Source: Nymphalis io (lineage: Eukaryota > Arthropoda > Insecta > Lepidoptera > Nymphalidae). Taken from it: DNA of 64,000 bases. Location: NCBI RefSeq assembly GCF_905147045.1, contig NC_065903.1, positions 6,324,001 through 6,388,000 on the forward strand, given 5' to 3'. This document shows, piece by piece, positions 50,977-63,790 of the stretch (the first letter of the stretch is position 1; each line of letters opens with the position of its first letter). A program made the translations under genes and the position numbers. The notes under the pieces are model-generated. The model was not told the origin of the DNA. It made no database searches and saw only the letters and a list, made by a program, of their open reading frames with translations.

Positions 50977-51126
50977 CTAGCGCAATGCTATTCGTGTTTT
51001 ATGGGTCGCGGAGGTGGAAATGCCAAAGGTCGTGGTGCAGTGCAGCTGCATCGAGTCGTAGGGGGTGGGCAGGTAGGCGTCTTGGAGGCGGGCGTGCCAG
51101 TTACATAAGTCGTCGTATTTACATAC
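50977..51126 (-). CDS. Candidate terminal coding exon, unrecognised
   Basis: A 150-nt minus-strand open stretch from an acceptor ('gcagaactag') to TAG at 50979-50977. It encodes 49 residues, including 'LCNWHARLQDAYLPTPYDSM' and 'QLHCTTTFGISTSATHK'. Codons are strongly GC-ending while the flanks are AT-rich, as in real lepidopteran exons. No homologue comes to mind and no upstream exon was located. A shadow frame exists on the plus strand. Confidence 0.35.
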   Translation of the reverse strand, partial: VCKYDDLCNWHARLQDAYLPTPYDSMQLHCTTTFGISTSATHKTRIALR

Positions 51127-51299
51127 CTAGTTCTGCTAATGCTGAAGGTTGTTGAGCATAAGGTCGACTGTCTGGGTCACAATACAACACTTACACATTG
51201 TTAAGGTTTTTTTTTTTCACAGAGTAATTTAGTTAAATTATAGTAATTAGGAGGAATTACTCTTCGCATTTCATCGTTTTAAGCTTAATTATACAACCT

Positions 51300-51473
51300 T
51301 CCTTGGTCTTGCCTAGCGGGCTTGCCGGTAACTGGAGGCCTTTTTTTGGGCGCATCTGCCATTAAGGAGGGTTTGCCCATACTTTGGACAGGGAGCTTTG
51401 GCTCACCTTGGGAGAGGCCTATGTTCAGCAGTGGACAACGATTGGCTGTTGATTGATTGATTGATTGATTGAT
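51300..51473 (+). mobile_element. LINE 3'-end fragment with (GATT)n tail
   Basis: Contains 'gagaggcctatgttcagcag' and 'tggacaacgattggctgtt', then about six GATT units. This is a common 3' end of lepidopteran LINEs. No coding part remains. Confidence 0.75.
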
Positions 51474-54411
51474 ACAACCTTGGACATACGATTGTCATTC
51501 GACGTTTCATGTTTACGATTAGACGGAACACATTTTTCTGAGTAATGATTAACTTCATTATTAGCCTTCACCAGATTGTAACTGCGCTTTAACGATCCCT
51601 GCTATGCTTAAAATCTAAAAGGCGCTTGCATCACTACTTGACTTTATTTCAAGGAAAATTTAATCAGAAATTACATAGATTTTGAGAGATACTTCGCATT
51701 CGTAAACAATGTCTGCTTTAAAACTAGCTATTTATATGGTTTGTTTAAATATAAAATCTATTTTATATTTTGTTATTAATATAGAAACAAATAAAATTTA
51801 TCTTACAATTACTCATTAATAATATTTAGTACCATAATATATGTTATATTAAAACGTATATTTATATGCCGCGTGAGGCTTAGTTTTATTAAAATAGGCG
51901 AAATATATACGCAGCCATTGACATTTGTTGCAAAAATTGAGTTTCCAATACTGCATTGACAATATCGCCCACCACAATTATTTTATTGAAACACTTCTTT
52001 GTCCCACGGCCTTGTTGTTTTTTTTATGTAAATGCGGTGTGAGGTACTTCTAAAATAAGAAACGGATGTAGTAGAAACCTTTGTTTATCGTAGCTTTCTT
52101 TTTTTAACGCAAGCTATTGTAGATTAGCACCTGGTTGTAATACCTTTTATTTTGTGCCGACATATCAAAGTATATGTACATCTACGTGCAATCGTGTTAT
52201 GTTTGGAATCGTTATCGTTTCTGTTAAATCAGATAATATCGTTAAAAACAAACTTTATCGAAAACTAATATACCAGATAAACGCGTAATGTTATTATTCA
52301 TAGGGAGAATTGTAGTAAAACCGTGACGCACGATCGAGGCACGTGCATGAGTAGGTGGTCATTGAGATGGCGCCACGACTAGAGTTACCCTTTATCAGGT
52401 AAAACAGACATTTGCTGTACCAAGTACCGACACGTACCACGACATTACTAGATAATTTATTCCAACAAGTCAGGCCTTTTTCAAATAGATGACTATTCTT
52501 AGAAATAATAATGTTAACGATGGTTTTATATTTACATCATTATATTTCACATACCTAAGTGTCTGTTGCTTTTGAGTTGTGACGTTGGCAAATCATTACT
52601 GATAGTAATGAGTTTTGGGACGGGTTGCAAGCCCTTCAGGATAGGTAGAACTTACTCATCTTTGTATTGGTGTTGTTCTTTGAAGGGATAATTAAGGGAT
52701 ATAACTTCTGATATCTGACGTTAATACGTGGGAAGGAAGTGATTGCTGAAGCACTCTTGCACATAAATTAGTAAGATGAATAAACTTTCTTTAACTTAAT
52801 CTTAATATATAATATCAAACCTGATGCAAGAGGTATGGTTGCCCTATATTGCAAACATAGAATAATCGTGTAAAGCTTTTATGTGCAACTTAAGTTGCAA
52901 TCATTTTATAATTGAGGACATTTGTTTATTCGGCCGTTAGATTCAGGTTCGATAAACAAATATAATATTTAACAATTATAAGGTAAATTTTCCTAATATT
53001 AAAACTATTATAAATTTTAGATATTGACCATGTCATTGATAGTTATAGTTAATTAAGTCTTTAGTAATCTTTTCTTTGCAGCTCCTGTAAAATTTAATAC
53101 TGTTACTGTTTTATCGTAAAAGTACCTCTTATGGAAAAAAAAATCTCGTGTCGATTTTTATTTATAATAATTTGATTCTCTCATTATACAAGTATTTTAT
53201 TATTATCTAACGACCACCTTTTTAACTTAATAAGTTTGTAATAAAAAAACAAATAACTGTTTATTAATGGACATCGTTTACAAAGCAAGCAAATATGTTT
53301 ATAATGAGTTTAAAATTTCCTTTAAATATTGTAGGTTTTATCCGAATAATAAAACGAACGTAGAAACCGTTTGTAGAGTGACGTATCTACTTACAATGGA
53401 TAATTTGTTGAATTGCAAATCTAGATGCGTCGACTAAGTGTAACCATAGCTGCTAACAATAAACCATTACCTTCTCGATAAAAAGTTATTTACGTCAACT
53501 GCTCACGTTAACGGTCTTATCTACTATTTGTAATTTTAGACGTAGTTAGTATATTGAAAATATAATTTGTGTTGAGATATCGTGATCGTGAAATAGTTTT
53601 ATTATCTATTTTACGGTTAATTTAGACATCATAAAAATATTTTAAAAAATTTTAACGACTAAAATTATTAACAAGTAGGTAACAATTATTATAACTTTTA
53701 TTGTTTTTAAATTAATAACCTCATCATTACTTATCCATAGTTGAAAAACTTATGCGTTTAACAACTTTTTAATATCACCATAATATATTAATGATTGTCT
53801 CAAGGAATTTTATAATTTCCCTATTTTTCCCTTCTGTTAAACGTATAGTTGGCATTAGGAGTTGTTTTTTACAATACAATTAAATCCCATGTAATGTGCA
53901 AATTAGATATAAAATTCAACGAATCATTTCAATTCATACGAAACAAGCTAGGCTTTAACTATAAAAAACAATATGTTGAGTAAGGTCACACTGTATTGTA
54001 TTAATTAAACCACGTGTTTGTTATATATTTACAAATATATTTACTAGCTAGACTTATGGTGATATACTATTTTGATGCGTGTATTCTTTTCAATGTCGTA
54101 TATGAATTTCCGAATGTCGTACATGATATGTATATATATATATATATATATATAAACCCGCTGAGTTTCTGTCGCCGATTCTTCTCAGGGCTGGGTGTTT
54201 CTTTCCCGAACCGGTGGTAGTTTCTAGTTAGACTATCAATAAGCAAGTGTAATGCTAAATAAATCATTTTGATTTTGACACTTTACCACCTTTTTCTGAG
54301 GTGAATGTCGAGTTTGTTCTTACAAAATAGCTTTTCTGTTATTAGTACTAATACTTATATACTTAGAAAAGTAACTACCAAAAGCGGTATCTTGTTTTTC
54401 CTATATATCCT
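51474..54411. other. Long AT-rich spacer
   Basis: No coding signal. A very worn repeat B remnant may lie at 52619-52712 ('ttgcaagcccttcaggatag', 'tttgaagggata'). A (TA)n tract lies at 54129-54153. Confidence 0.45.
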
Positions 54412-54704
54412 ACTGGTGGTAGGGCTTTGTGCAAGCTCGTCTGGGTAGGTACCACCCACTCATCAGATATTCTACCGCAAAACAGCAATACTTGATATTG
54501 TTGTGTTCCGGTTTGAAGGGTGAGTGAGCCAGTGTAATTACAGGCACAAGGGACATAAAATCTTAGTTCCCAAGGTTGGTGGCGCATTGGATATGTAAGC
54601 GATGGTTGACATTTCTTGCAATGCCAATGTCTAAGAGCGTTGGTGACCACTTACCATCAGGTGGCCCATATGCTCGTCCGCCTTCCTTTTCTATAAAAAA
54701 AAAA
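54412..54704 (+). repeat. Repeat B, full length with poly(A)
   Basis: Near-identical to the copy at 35757: same start, same 'aagggtgagtgagccagtg', same 'gaccacttaccatcaggtgg', ending 'ttctat' plus 9 A. Confidence 0.95.
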
Positions 54705-54860
54705 TATTAAAACATGCATCTAATTACTGTTACATATCAGTTGAAGAGAGGATGTACGCTTAACGCTGATGAATAAATCTTATATATGACTGAATCTATC
54801 AAACTTACCCGTATTTCAAAATTTTGAATACGTACAGAACTTACAAATTAAAATTTCGTG

Positions 54861-55078
54861 TTTTTTTTTTTATAATATAAGTTGGCGATGTTCCAATGAT
54901 AATGGTTGGTGGCCAACCTTGGGAACTAAAATATTATGTCCTTTGTGCTTGTAGTTATATTGGCCCACTCATCGTTTAAACCGGAACACAACAACACTAA
55001 GTGCTATTTAGCAGTAACATATCTGATGAGTGGGTGATACCTACGCAGACAGGCTTGCACAAAGCCTTACTATCAATT
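54861..55078 (-). repeat. Repeat B, diverged copy
   Basis: T run at the left, then 'ccaaccttgggaact', 'aaaccggaacacaacaac', 'atctgatgagtgggtgatac' and 'ggcttgcacaaagcctt' in plus reading. Parts of the 3' end are deleted. Confidence 0.85.
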
Positions 55079-56079
55079 AAAATCGTGTTACATCTATTTG
55101 TTATAGTTCTCGTAGCGTTCGCTTGGAAAGTGGCGCAACCGACAACTATTTTCTCTCTGAGTACACTGACATGTGCGGAGATAAAAATACGCAACATTTA
55201 TTTTGAAATGATATGAATATGAAATTGCCATATCAGACAGATTAGTAGTATTTGAACACGGAAGACAATAAAAAGTTTTTATTTATAAAGCTTGTATAAT
55301 TTACATAAATATAAAATAAATATTATTTCTAGTATATTTTATCGATCTGCAGTATGAAGATTCCACTTTGCAGGTTATCGTTAATTAAGTAGTTTAATGC
55401 CAACTTTGGCGATATATTGGGATATTTCCTTGTGTGCAGTCGTTAAATGATTTTTTATAAATACCTACTTCAAATGTCAATTCTTAGAAAACTATATTAT
55501 GTCGAGGATTGCGCGAACCGTTTAAAGCAAGTAGTTTTAATCAAATAGATATTTCTGTTTACTTAATGTCATTCTGTAAATGTATCGCTTTAATGAATAA
55601 ACAATCATTAAGACGAATAAAAATAGAAATAAAAGTCCGTAGCTTTATGTGTAATTATATCCTTATACAGTTTTTGACTGGAATATTTTTTAGGGCTATT
55701 TAAGAAATTAAGAAAACAAACTGCAGCTGAACCTTCACCATCGAGCCTTATTCGATGTTGATATTTTTTACCTTAATATTGAAGTCACTTTGTGCTGAGC
55801 GCATTGACCGCACCTGAATAGGTGACGCATTTTGTTTTGTTCGCTTCACTTAGTCACTGAGTGTTTTGGAAAGAAAATGTCACCCTTGTTTCCGATGTAA
55901 ACAAATACTTCATTTGTTCGAGCAATCTCTAAATGATACAAGGCTTCCTTAGTAAACAAGTGTCTGTTGCATGTTGCCAATGGGCAGCTGCTCGTGTAAC
56001 TGTCACCTGCGCCTTCAATTAGTGGCATTATATTTTTTTAAGCTGCATGTTAATTTAAATATTTATTTTATCAATGAGA
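55079..56079. other. Spacer with an unassigned open frame
   Basis: A 60-codon minus-strand frame at 55846-56028 lies in a slightly GC-richer strip but matches no family I know and lacks clear splice sites. Otherwise AT-rich. Confidence 0.4.
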
Positions 56080-56285
56080 TTATATAAGAAGGCAAACGAG
56101 CAATTAGACCACCGGATGGTAATCACCTTCGTACATAGACAGCTTTACTTGGAAATATAAAATACTTCTTGTGCCGCTATTGGCGATGGCCAGATGACAG
56201 AAACCATAGAATCAAAGATATTATCTCCCTTAGTTTCTGTTTAGACAATGGTTCACTCACCATTCAAACCGTAACAAAGCATTAA
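56080..56285 (-). repeat. Repeat B, very degenerate copy
   Basis: Plus-strand reading keeps 'aaggcaaacgagca', 'ccaccggatggtaa', 'gttcactcaccattcaaacc' in the expected order. Confidence 0.6.
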
Positions 56286-59039
56286 AAATAATTAATGTTT
56301 GGCGGTTGAATAGCTTGTGAAAAAGTAAATTTACAAAGCGAAATAGCGCAAAAAGTTTTCAAATATCTTTGACGGCTTTTTTAAATTATTGTTTAAAGAC
56401 ACATTTGGTACCTGAGAGAAAAATAAATGAACCACAACGAAAACACCAGCTCAGGAAACAAACAAGCACATTTTAGACTTTCTTCTGCTCTTTTTTATAG
56501 GATATAAAAATATAATAAACTTGTTTACGATACTTACAAGTAAACAATAATATGCACCTTGTACTTGTTTTTTCTGCTAAGGTGAACTATTAATAGATTA
56601 ATCACTTATACAAATATCATTCCGAAATAAAATTCCGTTCTGAAGTATATGTTTAAAATTTAATTAATATAAATTGTATTTCTAATCTTAGTTCCGGTAT
56701 TTATATCACCTAATTGGAATTTTATTTAAAAGAGTTAAGTCATAATTAATTACAAATAACCCATAACTTATGTTTTTTCTACTTTAGTTTAACCTTAAAA
56801 TAGTATGTTTGTACGTAGAAGTGTACGTTTGTAAATAAACCTATTTTGTAATCATATGTACATAAGAAACACAATCAATACGTTATAGAAAAAAAGTATG
56901 AGGAAAATTTGTAAATATTTTACATACATATATATCCTTATATCATAGCTTATTTTGGTTTATATTTACCTTTTAAGTTATTATTGAATTATTAGAACGT
57001 AGCGTTAATTTTGCCTATACCGATTTTATAATTTTAAAAGCCGCTGAACTTTGTAAGAGCAACGTCATTATTTTTTACGGAACTATTTGTATAAATAGAT
57101 TTTTCATATTTAAAACACTCGATTATAGGTCCTCCGACAATGTATTATATTATATTAGGTATTAAATTTACATACAATTTTCTAAACAATTTGTCAAAAT
57201 ACAACTATTTTGAACATAATAGTATGGATATAACTACTTAACAATACTATACTTTGGTACTTTGAAGTCTTTGACAATAAATTGTAATCTAAAACATAAA
57301 TCGTAATATTGTTTAATTGAGCTAGATTGAGATTGTACATATTTATCAATAATTTAAAAAATATAATAAAATAAAAATTTTTAAAAACCTTTGTTTAAAA
57401 AGATTGTAATGAGATATATTTAAGTTTACTGGGTAACTTTTAAATTCGTTTTCGACGACATCGAATAAAATACATAAAAGGAACGATTTGTCAAGAAAAA
57501 AAAAAAACGTTTTTTTAATTATCAGGTAAACTTTCAATGGCAACTTTTTTTTAAAATTTAATTTAAACTGCATGTAATAGTTATTTTGTGTTAAAAATAA
57601 TTTGTTTAAGGATATTCCTTGTACAATACTCAGTTCCGTAATAAAATGTAATACGCGGAGTTCCCCGCTTAGATTGCTGAGTAATCGCATTTCGAATGAT
57701 TGCCTGTTTATATTGAGTGCTATTTATAGTCGGTGTAAGAGCGCTGTTTGTAAACAACTGCAAGGTAAATGTAATAATAACACGTATATATTGAAAGACT
57801 CTTCGACCCTGTATCTAAAGGTAAATACTTGGCAGTTAATGTGTGCAATGGGCATAAGATATGGTAACTGTGAGATTTGCACAAGAAAATGTCGTTTTAC
57901 TCCTACTATCTTTGTTCACTCACCTGACACGTACTTGTATATTAGGAAATTATCTGTATTTATTTATTATATAGCAGCTAATATCTGTCACTAGGTAAGA
58001 TTAGAATTTTATCTCATACATTTTTTTAATAAATGACATGTATACACATTCGTCAATCGTACATAATAATCTACAAATGTATAAAGCATAGTACAACTGC
58101 CCAACACGCCCTGCGAATATTTTCATGCGTTTATGTATAATATCTCGTAATATTTATAAAATTATTGATTTAAATTGCAAAAAGTTGGTGACAGCATTAT
58201 TTATCAACATGAAGCTTTGAATTAATAAATTATTTATTTTGAAAAATATTTGTACTTTGTGACAATTATACTAAACTACAGGTGCCATTATTTTTTGACA
58301 ATAGAAGTAATTACCGTCGTTAAAAAGAGTTAACTATAAAATCTCAATCTTATCTATAAAAAATTATAATTATGTATGTCCAAAACTATAAATTATATTG
58401 ATATTAAAGTTGCATATAGAATATGTAGTTCAGTGTGGAACCGAAATAAACAGAAAAAAACTTATGACATAAATAAGATGTACAACAATAAATATTTACA
58501 ATTGGAGCGACTTTTCAATACAGTTTTAAAAATATATTTTTAAACATTTGCCCCAAAAAAAATATGGTTCCAAGTCATTATGTATGTATATCAACAAATA
58601 TTAAATTCACATAAGCCGCAGTCAATATTGCAAATTTAAGATGACCGTCAACGAATCAACACTCTCCGTTCCTAACTGAGCCTCCTTGCTATCGCACCCA
58701 TGTCACTGACAGCCACAATAATTATTATGTTGCGCGAGAGTTTTTGTTGTACGGCATCTCCTAAGATAATATTTTAATATAATAAATATAAAAAAAGGCA
58801 AATGTGTTCAAAATTAAATACTTTAGATGTTAAACATATATATACATATATATGTTTACCACCATATCGTTTAAAAAAAGCTTTACAAATAATTCATTCT
58901 TTTTGGCCTAAAATTAAACGATAAAAATGGATACTCTGAGTTATTCTTAGAAGATTTTCTTACTATATTCAGCCATTTTATATACAAATTATATGTATTA
59001 ACTTTTCAGATTTATTGCTTTTTCTATTAATGAAACTAT
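56286..59039. other. Long AT-rich spacer
   Basis: No supported feature. The frame at 57602-57994 is long for the composition but has no recognisable motif or splice context. Confidence 0.45.
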
Positions 59040-60075
59040 TGGTGGTATGGCTATTATATCATATTATTATATCTTTGTCTCCACATTAGTGGTCCCCGAG
59101 GGTAAATGCTTCCTCTATCTTTTTCCACTTTTCTTAGCTGTAGCAATATTTATACAATTTTTCCTGCTGTTTTTATTATGTCATCAACCCATCTTTTTCT
59201 TTGCCTTCCAACACTTTTCTTTCAACTTCCAACACTTCCTACTGGACTAAGTTATTTTGTTATTTGGAGGCTCCACCTTTTATCTTTATACCTCACTATG
59301 TGACGTGCCCAAAATATACTGGAGAGCATCTGTTGTTTTAGTTTTATTCCGAATATATGTGTTTCTTTTTTCTCTATTCTTCTTATATTTAAGATGCTTC
59401 TTTCCATCGCAGGCTGACAGGATAGGATTTTGTGTTTTATTTTTTCAGTGTAGGACCATGTTTGGCATGCATACGTTAAGCTTGGGAGGATGCAGGAATC
59501 CATTATTATCTTTTTCAAGTTTAGGTTGTAGTTTCTTTAAGGATTTCTTTCTGAGCCTAATATTTCTTCCATGCTTTGTTATTCTTCTTAGTTCTTGTAG
59601 CATTTTTTCCAGATATCTGGCTGATTCGCTATCGCTAGAGCTATATCGTCTGCGAATCGTTACTGTGTCAGTCTTTTGTTCAATATCCATATTCCCTTAT
59701 GGCTTCACTCGACGCTTTTAAAGGTGTCGTTAAGTATTGCTATGTAAAGTTTTGTTGAGGGTGGATCTCCTTGTCTTACTCTTCTTCCTATTGCGAACTT
59801 TTCGCCCTCCAGTTTGACTTTACTTCGCTTTTTGAATAAATGTTTTTAATATTTTTTAATGTTTATGTATGTGCTGTTTATGTTACTGTTGGCCATAGCG
59901 TACAGTATGGATGAATGTTTTATGCTAACAAAAGCTTCTTAGTCCACAAATGCGATGTACAGTGATTTACTGAATTCTTTGTACTTTTCAGTTCTTTATC
60001 TGTTCTATTGTGTGAATGAGAGAAATGTGGTCTGAACGCTGCCGTTTCTATCGGTTGGTGTTTATCAATTTCTGT
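59040..60075 (-). pseudogene. RTE-like LINE reverse transcriptase relic
   Basis: On the minus strand: 'DKHQPIETAAFR' near 60060, 'YIAFVD' near 59955, 'GEKFAIGRRVRQGDPPS' near 59800 (the PQGD-like block), 'RFADDIALAI' near 59650 (FADD catalytic box), and 'KKIIMDSCILPSLTYACQTW' near 59510, with 'ERSILNIRR' and 'WARHIVRYKDKRW' after it. Many stops and frameshifts. It differs in wording from the element at 44470, so it is a different lineage. Confidence 0.82.
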
Positions 60076-60121
60076 TGCTTAGGATAATAGACGAGAAGAG
60101 TTTATAAGTTGTGATAGTAAT

Positions 60122-60332
60122 CTCATCAGATATTCTACCGCAAAACAGCAGCACGTGGTTGTGTTGTGTTCCGGTTTGAAGGGTGAGCCTGTGTAATTAA
60201 AGGGACATAGGGCATAACATCTTAGTTCCCAAGGTTGGTGGCGCATTGCCGATGTAAGCGATGGTTAACATTTCTTACGATGCCATTGTTTATGGGTGTT
60301 GGTGACCATTTGCCAGCAGGTGACCCATATAA
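60122..60332 (+). repeat. Repeat B, 5'-truncated copy
   Basis: Starts inside the consensus at 'tcatcagatattctaccgc' and reads 'agttcccaaggttggtggcg'. It ends at 'gtgacccatata' without a poly(A). Confidence 0.88.
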
Positions 60333-61099
60333 ATGATATATATACTAGTCACACTTTAGTAAAATACAAAATTACACAATTGTTAATTCAATTATAAATA
60401 GTTAACGGGTTTTTTGTAATTACAAAAACAACACTTATCTGGTCTTAATGGAAATTCCATTGATATCCGACTCTAATTATTAATTACAATGCTATAATTT
60501 AAAACCTATGTATTAAGTGCATATCCAATATCACTGTAGTTTCCTTATAGCGCTGGTAAACAATATTTGTTATTTGATATAATAATAAAAATATTATCAA
60601 AACATTGATGTAGTTGAGTTTTTACTTTTTAAGAATTTAGACACTTTAGATTTAAAGATTTAACATAATTCCACTAGATACTCATTGAATATCACTTTTA
60701 TTTATTAGAATAATCATATAAATAGCGAGTTTGCTGTTGGTTCTTTGCGGTAGAATGTATATTCCGAACCGATGTTTTACTTTAAATACCAACACGCCCA
60801 TGACAATTGTTTAAAAAGTTTATAATTATTCTCGTTGTTCTTTATGATAATTATTTTTAAAAAGGGTAATTTATCGTGTAATTAAAATTAATTTAGAAAC
60901 AACCTATGTAATAAATTAAAGTTTCTTTAATTATTGCAATAACAATTTTTGCTGTTTTATTCAACATTAAAAACTATTAGAGCCCTCTTGTGCAAGTATA
61001 CATATTTTATTTTAAGCATTATTTGATTTCGAAGCTAAGATATGAATTAGTTAAATGATCTGTATATTGAATACAGAAATATATATACATCTATCAATC
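60333..61099. other. AT-rich spacer
   Basis: Nothing supported. Confidence 0.45.
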
Positions 61100-61126
61100 T
61101 CAACCGATTAATTAGTATATACTAAT

Positions 61127-61494
61127 GCCTAAACTGCCTCGTTGGTCTAGTGGCTTGATATAAAGCCGCAGACCCGGAGGTCCTGGGTTCAATTCCCAGG
61201 TCGGGCCAATAAAAAAGTTATTGGGTTTTTCTGTTAGAAAATTCTCAGTAGCAGCCCGGAGCCTGGAAGTTGGAAGTGTGTACACTCCCGTGCCTCGGAA
61301 AGCACGTAAAGCCGTTGGTCCTGGACTCTTTCCGGTCGAGTCGGATTGCCGTCCCATCGGATTATGAGAGTTAGGGAATAGAGAGTGCACCTGTGTTTGC
61401 GCACACACTTGTGCACTATAATATCTCCTGCGTAGTTGGCTAATCTCACTTGAGATTGGCCGTCGTGGCCGAAATCGGTCTGGAGGACATTATT
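61127..61494 (+). repeat. SINE C, full length, 11-bp target-site duplication
   Basis: tRNA-like head with A box 'gttggtctagtggc' and B box 'gggttcaattcccagg'; body 'agcagcccggagcctggaag'; end 'ggtctggaggacattattta'. Direct repeat 'tatatactaat' at 61116-61126 and 61495-61505. Removing the SINE and one repeat leaves a perfect 38-bp palindrome. Confidence 0.95.
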
Positions 61495-61574
61495 TATATA
61501 CTAATTAATCGGTTGAGTAGTACGAACTACCACGTAAAATAATGCCGAAAAAAATATAGAAAAGTATATTGAGG

Positions 61575-61882
61575 TCGAGATGGCCCAGTGGTAAGAACGC
61601 GTGAATCTTAACCGATGAACGTGGGTTTAAACCCGGGCAAGCACCTCTGAATTTTCATGTGCTTAATTTCTGTTTATAATTCATCTCGTGCTTTTCGGTG
61701 AAGGAAAACATCGTGAGGAAACCTGCATGTGTCTAATTTCATCGAAATTCTGCCACATGTGTATTCCACCAACCCGCATTGGAGCAGCGTTGTGGAATAA
61801 GCTCCAAACCTTCTCCTCAAATAGGGAGAGGAGGCCTTAGCCCAGCAGTGGGACATTTACAGGCTGTTACTTTACTTTACTT
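61575..61882 (+). repeat. SINE A, full length, 10-bp target-site duplication
   Basis: A box 'gatggcccagtggtaag', B box 'gggtttaaacccgggc', and a 3' end followed by a (TTTAC)n-like tail. The direct repeat 'tatattgagg' occurs at 61565-61574 and 61883-61892. Confidence 0.95.
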
Positions 61883-61892
61883 TATATTGAGG

Positions 61893-62902
61893 TAGTATAA
61901 TTTGCAAGGATACGTAAACTATAATTGTACGTAGTTATGTGTTATCTTTTATTATTATAAATGGATTTACAATTTAGAAGAATTGATTTAAGCTTTTTAT
62001 GATGAAAGTTCTACATCATTTGTTTTATATAAAGAAAAGGTATTAAATTAAATGTTAATAAAAATATTCGGATGTTATTAATAAATAGCATTATTCGTAG
62101 TTCGTATCGTTATCGTTTAAATGCTGATAATACGATAAACTGATAAAGCACATAAGTTTTTATTCCGGATAAATCTCGAAAAGTAAACAAACAATACCGG
62201 TTGACGCCGGAAATTCCAATACGTTGTCTGTAATCTAAATAGCTGTAACTACACTAGGAAAGCCTTTCATTTGAGAATAGTTTTATGTAGTATTATTGGC
62301 TCATATTACGTTATCATAATTAAGTCAAGAATCAATAATTTCATATTAGTTAATCGGTAATATGAATGGATTGCATTACGTAGCTTTATTAACATGATTT
62401 ATCCCTATTACATGATAACATGCAATATGCTATTATTGTTTTATTAATTGTTGTACTAAACTTGTTCCGATTGTATATAATTATATTAAACAATATGAAA
62501 TCTCTTACACGTACGTGTTATAAACTTAAATAATCATAAATTATATTTTAGTTTAAAAATGTTTGTTTTATTATTTTATTTGATAAGCAATCTGGTACAG
62601 TTGTCATGGTAAAGCAATAAAGTGTATTCACTTCTAAATAATTCAGACGTCTAGACAAAGCTAGATTTCAGTTTAGTCTAGACAGGCCACGACCCTTTTA
62701 TCACGCTACTTGAATCTGGTACTTACTTCAGCCAGTTACTAATACTAATATTTACCAGTGCTTTTTCCTACTGTTTACTTGGCGTGGTTTTCGATATCGA
62801 CAAATAGAGAGAGAGACATTCGCAAACATGTTGTTATAATTTGATATCATTCGTATAAATGTTCAAAAAACATCGACGTTTAATAATTAGTTGTATATTC
62901 TA
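61893..62902. other. AT-rich spacer
   Basis: No coding signal or recognised repeat. Confidence 0.45.
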
Positions 62903-63790
62903 CTAGCGGCCCGCCCCGACTGCGTCCGGGTTAAACAACTTAATACCGTAAGTGTTCGACAGAAGTCTCCAACAATAATTCCCATAATTTTGCCTGAGCT
63001 TCTTAGGTCTCTTAGAGCTGATCTGTCTACGGCTTCTATGTTTGAGATCTTCGTTCATTCGTCCCACATTCTCAGATAGACTTCTTGAAAAAGTTTATTT
63101 TTTTAATTATAATAGTTAGGCAGACTGACATGTGGGCCATCTGATGGTAAATGGTCACCACCATCCATATACAACATTGGTACTATAAGAAATATTATCC
63201 ATCCCTTACATTGCCAAAACGCCACCAACCGTTTAACAGAAATATCATCGAAAAGATTACGACACGGTCGCGGTTCCATACCTATGTCGTATTATCTCTT
63301 TAACCATTTGCCAAATTATATGCAGTAAAAGGGAAAATGTTTTAAACTCTTGAGAAGATAAGTTTACTTGTTTTGATAAGAATTTATAATTGTTGATAAT
63401 ATGACCAATAAACATGACCTAACGATTAAAATTATTTTGTTAAAATAAAAAACTACTTTTTGTGACTTAAATATAAAAGTTAGACATATGCTGTCGCTGA
63501 CTATTTTGTAGGCATTATCAAGCTCTACAACTTTTCTTTAGAATTCAATCATATCTCTCATCGTAAAGGCAGCGTTCGTGAGAAACGTTTCCGTTTTTTC
63601 TCCGATTTACTTTGCAAATGCGACTACCACGAAAGTCTTTTCATTTTATGGGTTAATATATAGCCTATGACACTCACAAATAATGTGACTTTCTATTGGT
63701 AAAATGATTTTCAAAATCGTTTAAATAGATCCAGAGATTACCCCCTACAACCTCACATACTTTAGCTCTTTATAATATTAAGTATAGATA
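62903..63790 (+). repeat. Repeat D, copy 2, without the RTE insertion
   Basis: Head 'ctagcggcccgccccgac'. From 63236 it is collinear with 44340-45655, including the empty site 'aaactcttga' (63343-63352) where copy 1 carries the RTE piece. The tail is 'ttataatattaagtatagat'. The head-to-middle part (62950-63100) has no match in copy 1. Confidence 0.78.
63110..63235 (-). repeat. Repeat B, degenerate fragment inside repeat D
   Basis: Plus reading 'gtgggccatctgatggtaaa', 'tggtcaccaccatcc', 'ccttacattgcc', 'cgccaccaacc' is the reversed 3' half of repeat B. Confidence 0.65.

Noticed and set aside
51001..51110. Plus-strand Gly-rich frame (MGRGGGNAKGRG...)
   Set aside because: It is the complement of the minus-strand island, which has better exon borders; GC-rich shadows often look Gly-rich.
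55846..56028. 60-codon minus-strand frame possibly an exon
   Set aside because: The splice sites are poor and no homologue is recognised; left as unassigned.
57602..57994. 130-codon plus-strand open frame
   Set aside because: No motif, and the composition is like the surrounding AT-rich DNA; probably a chance frame.
61131..61205. Possible tRNA gene
   Set aside because: It is the tRNA-like head of SINE C; the same sequence recurs at 6427 and is followed by the SINE body.
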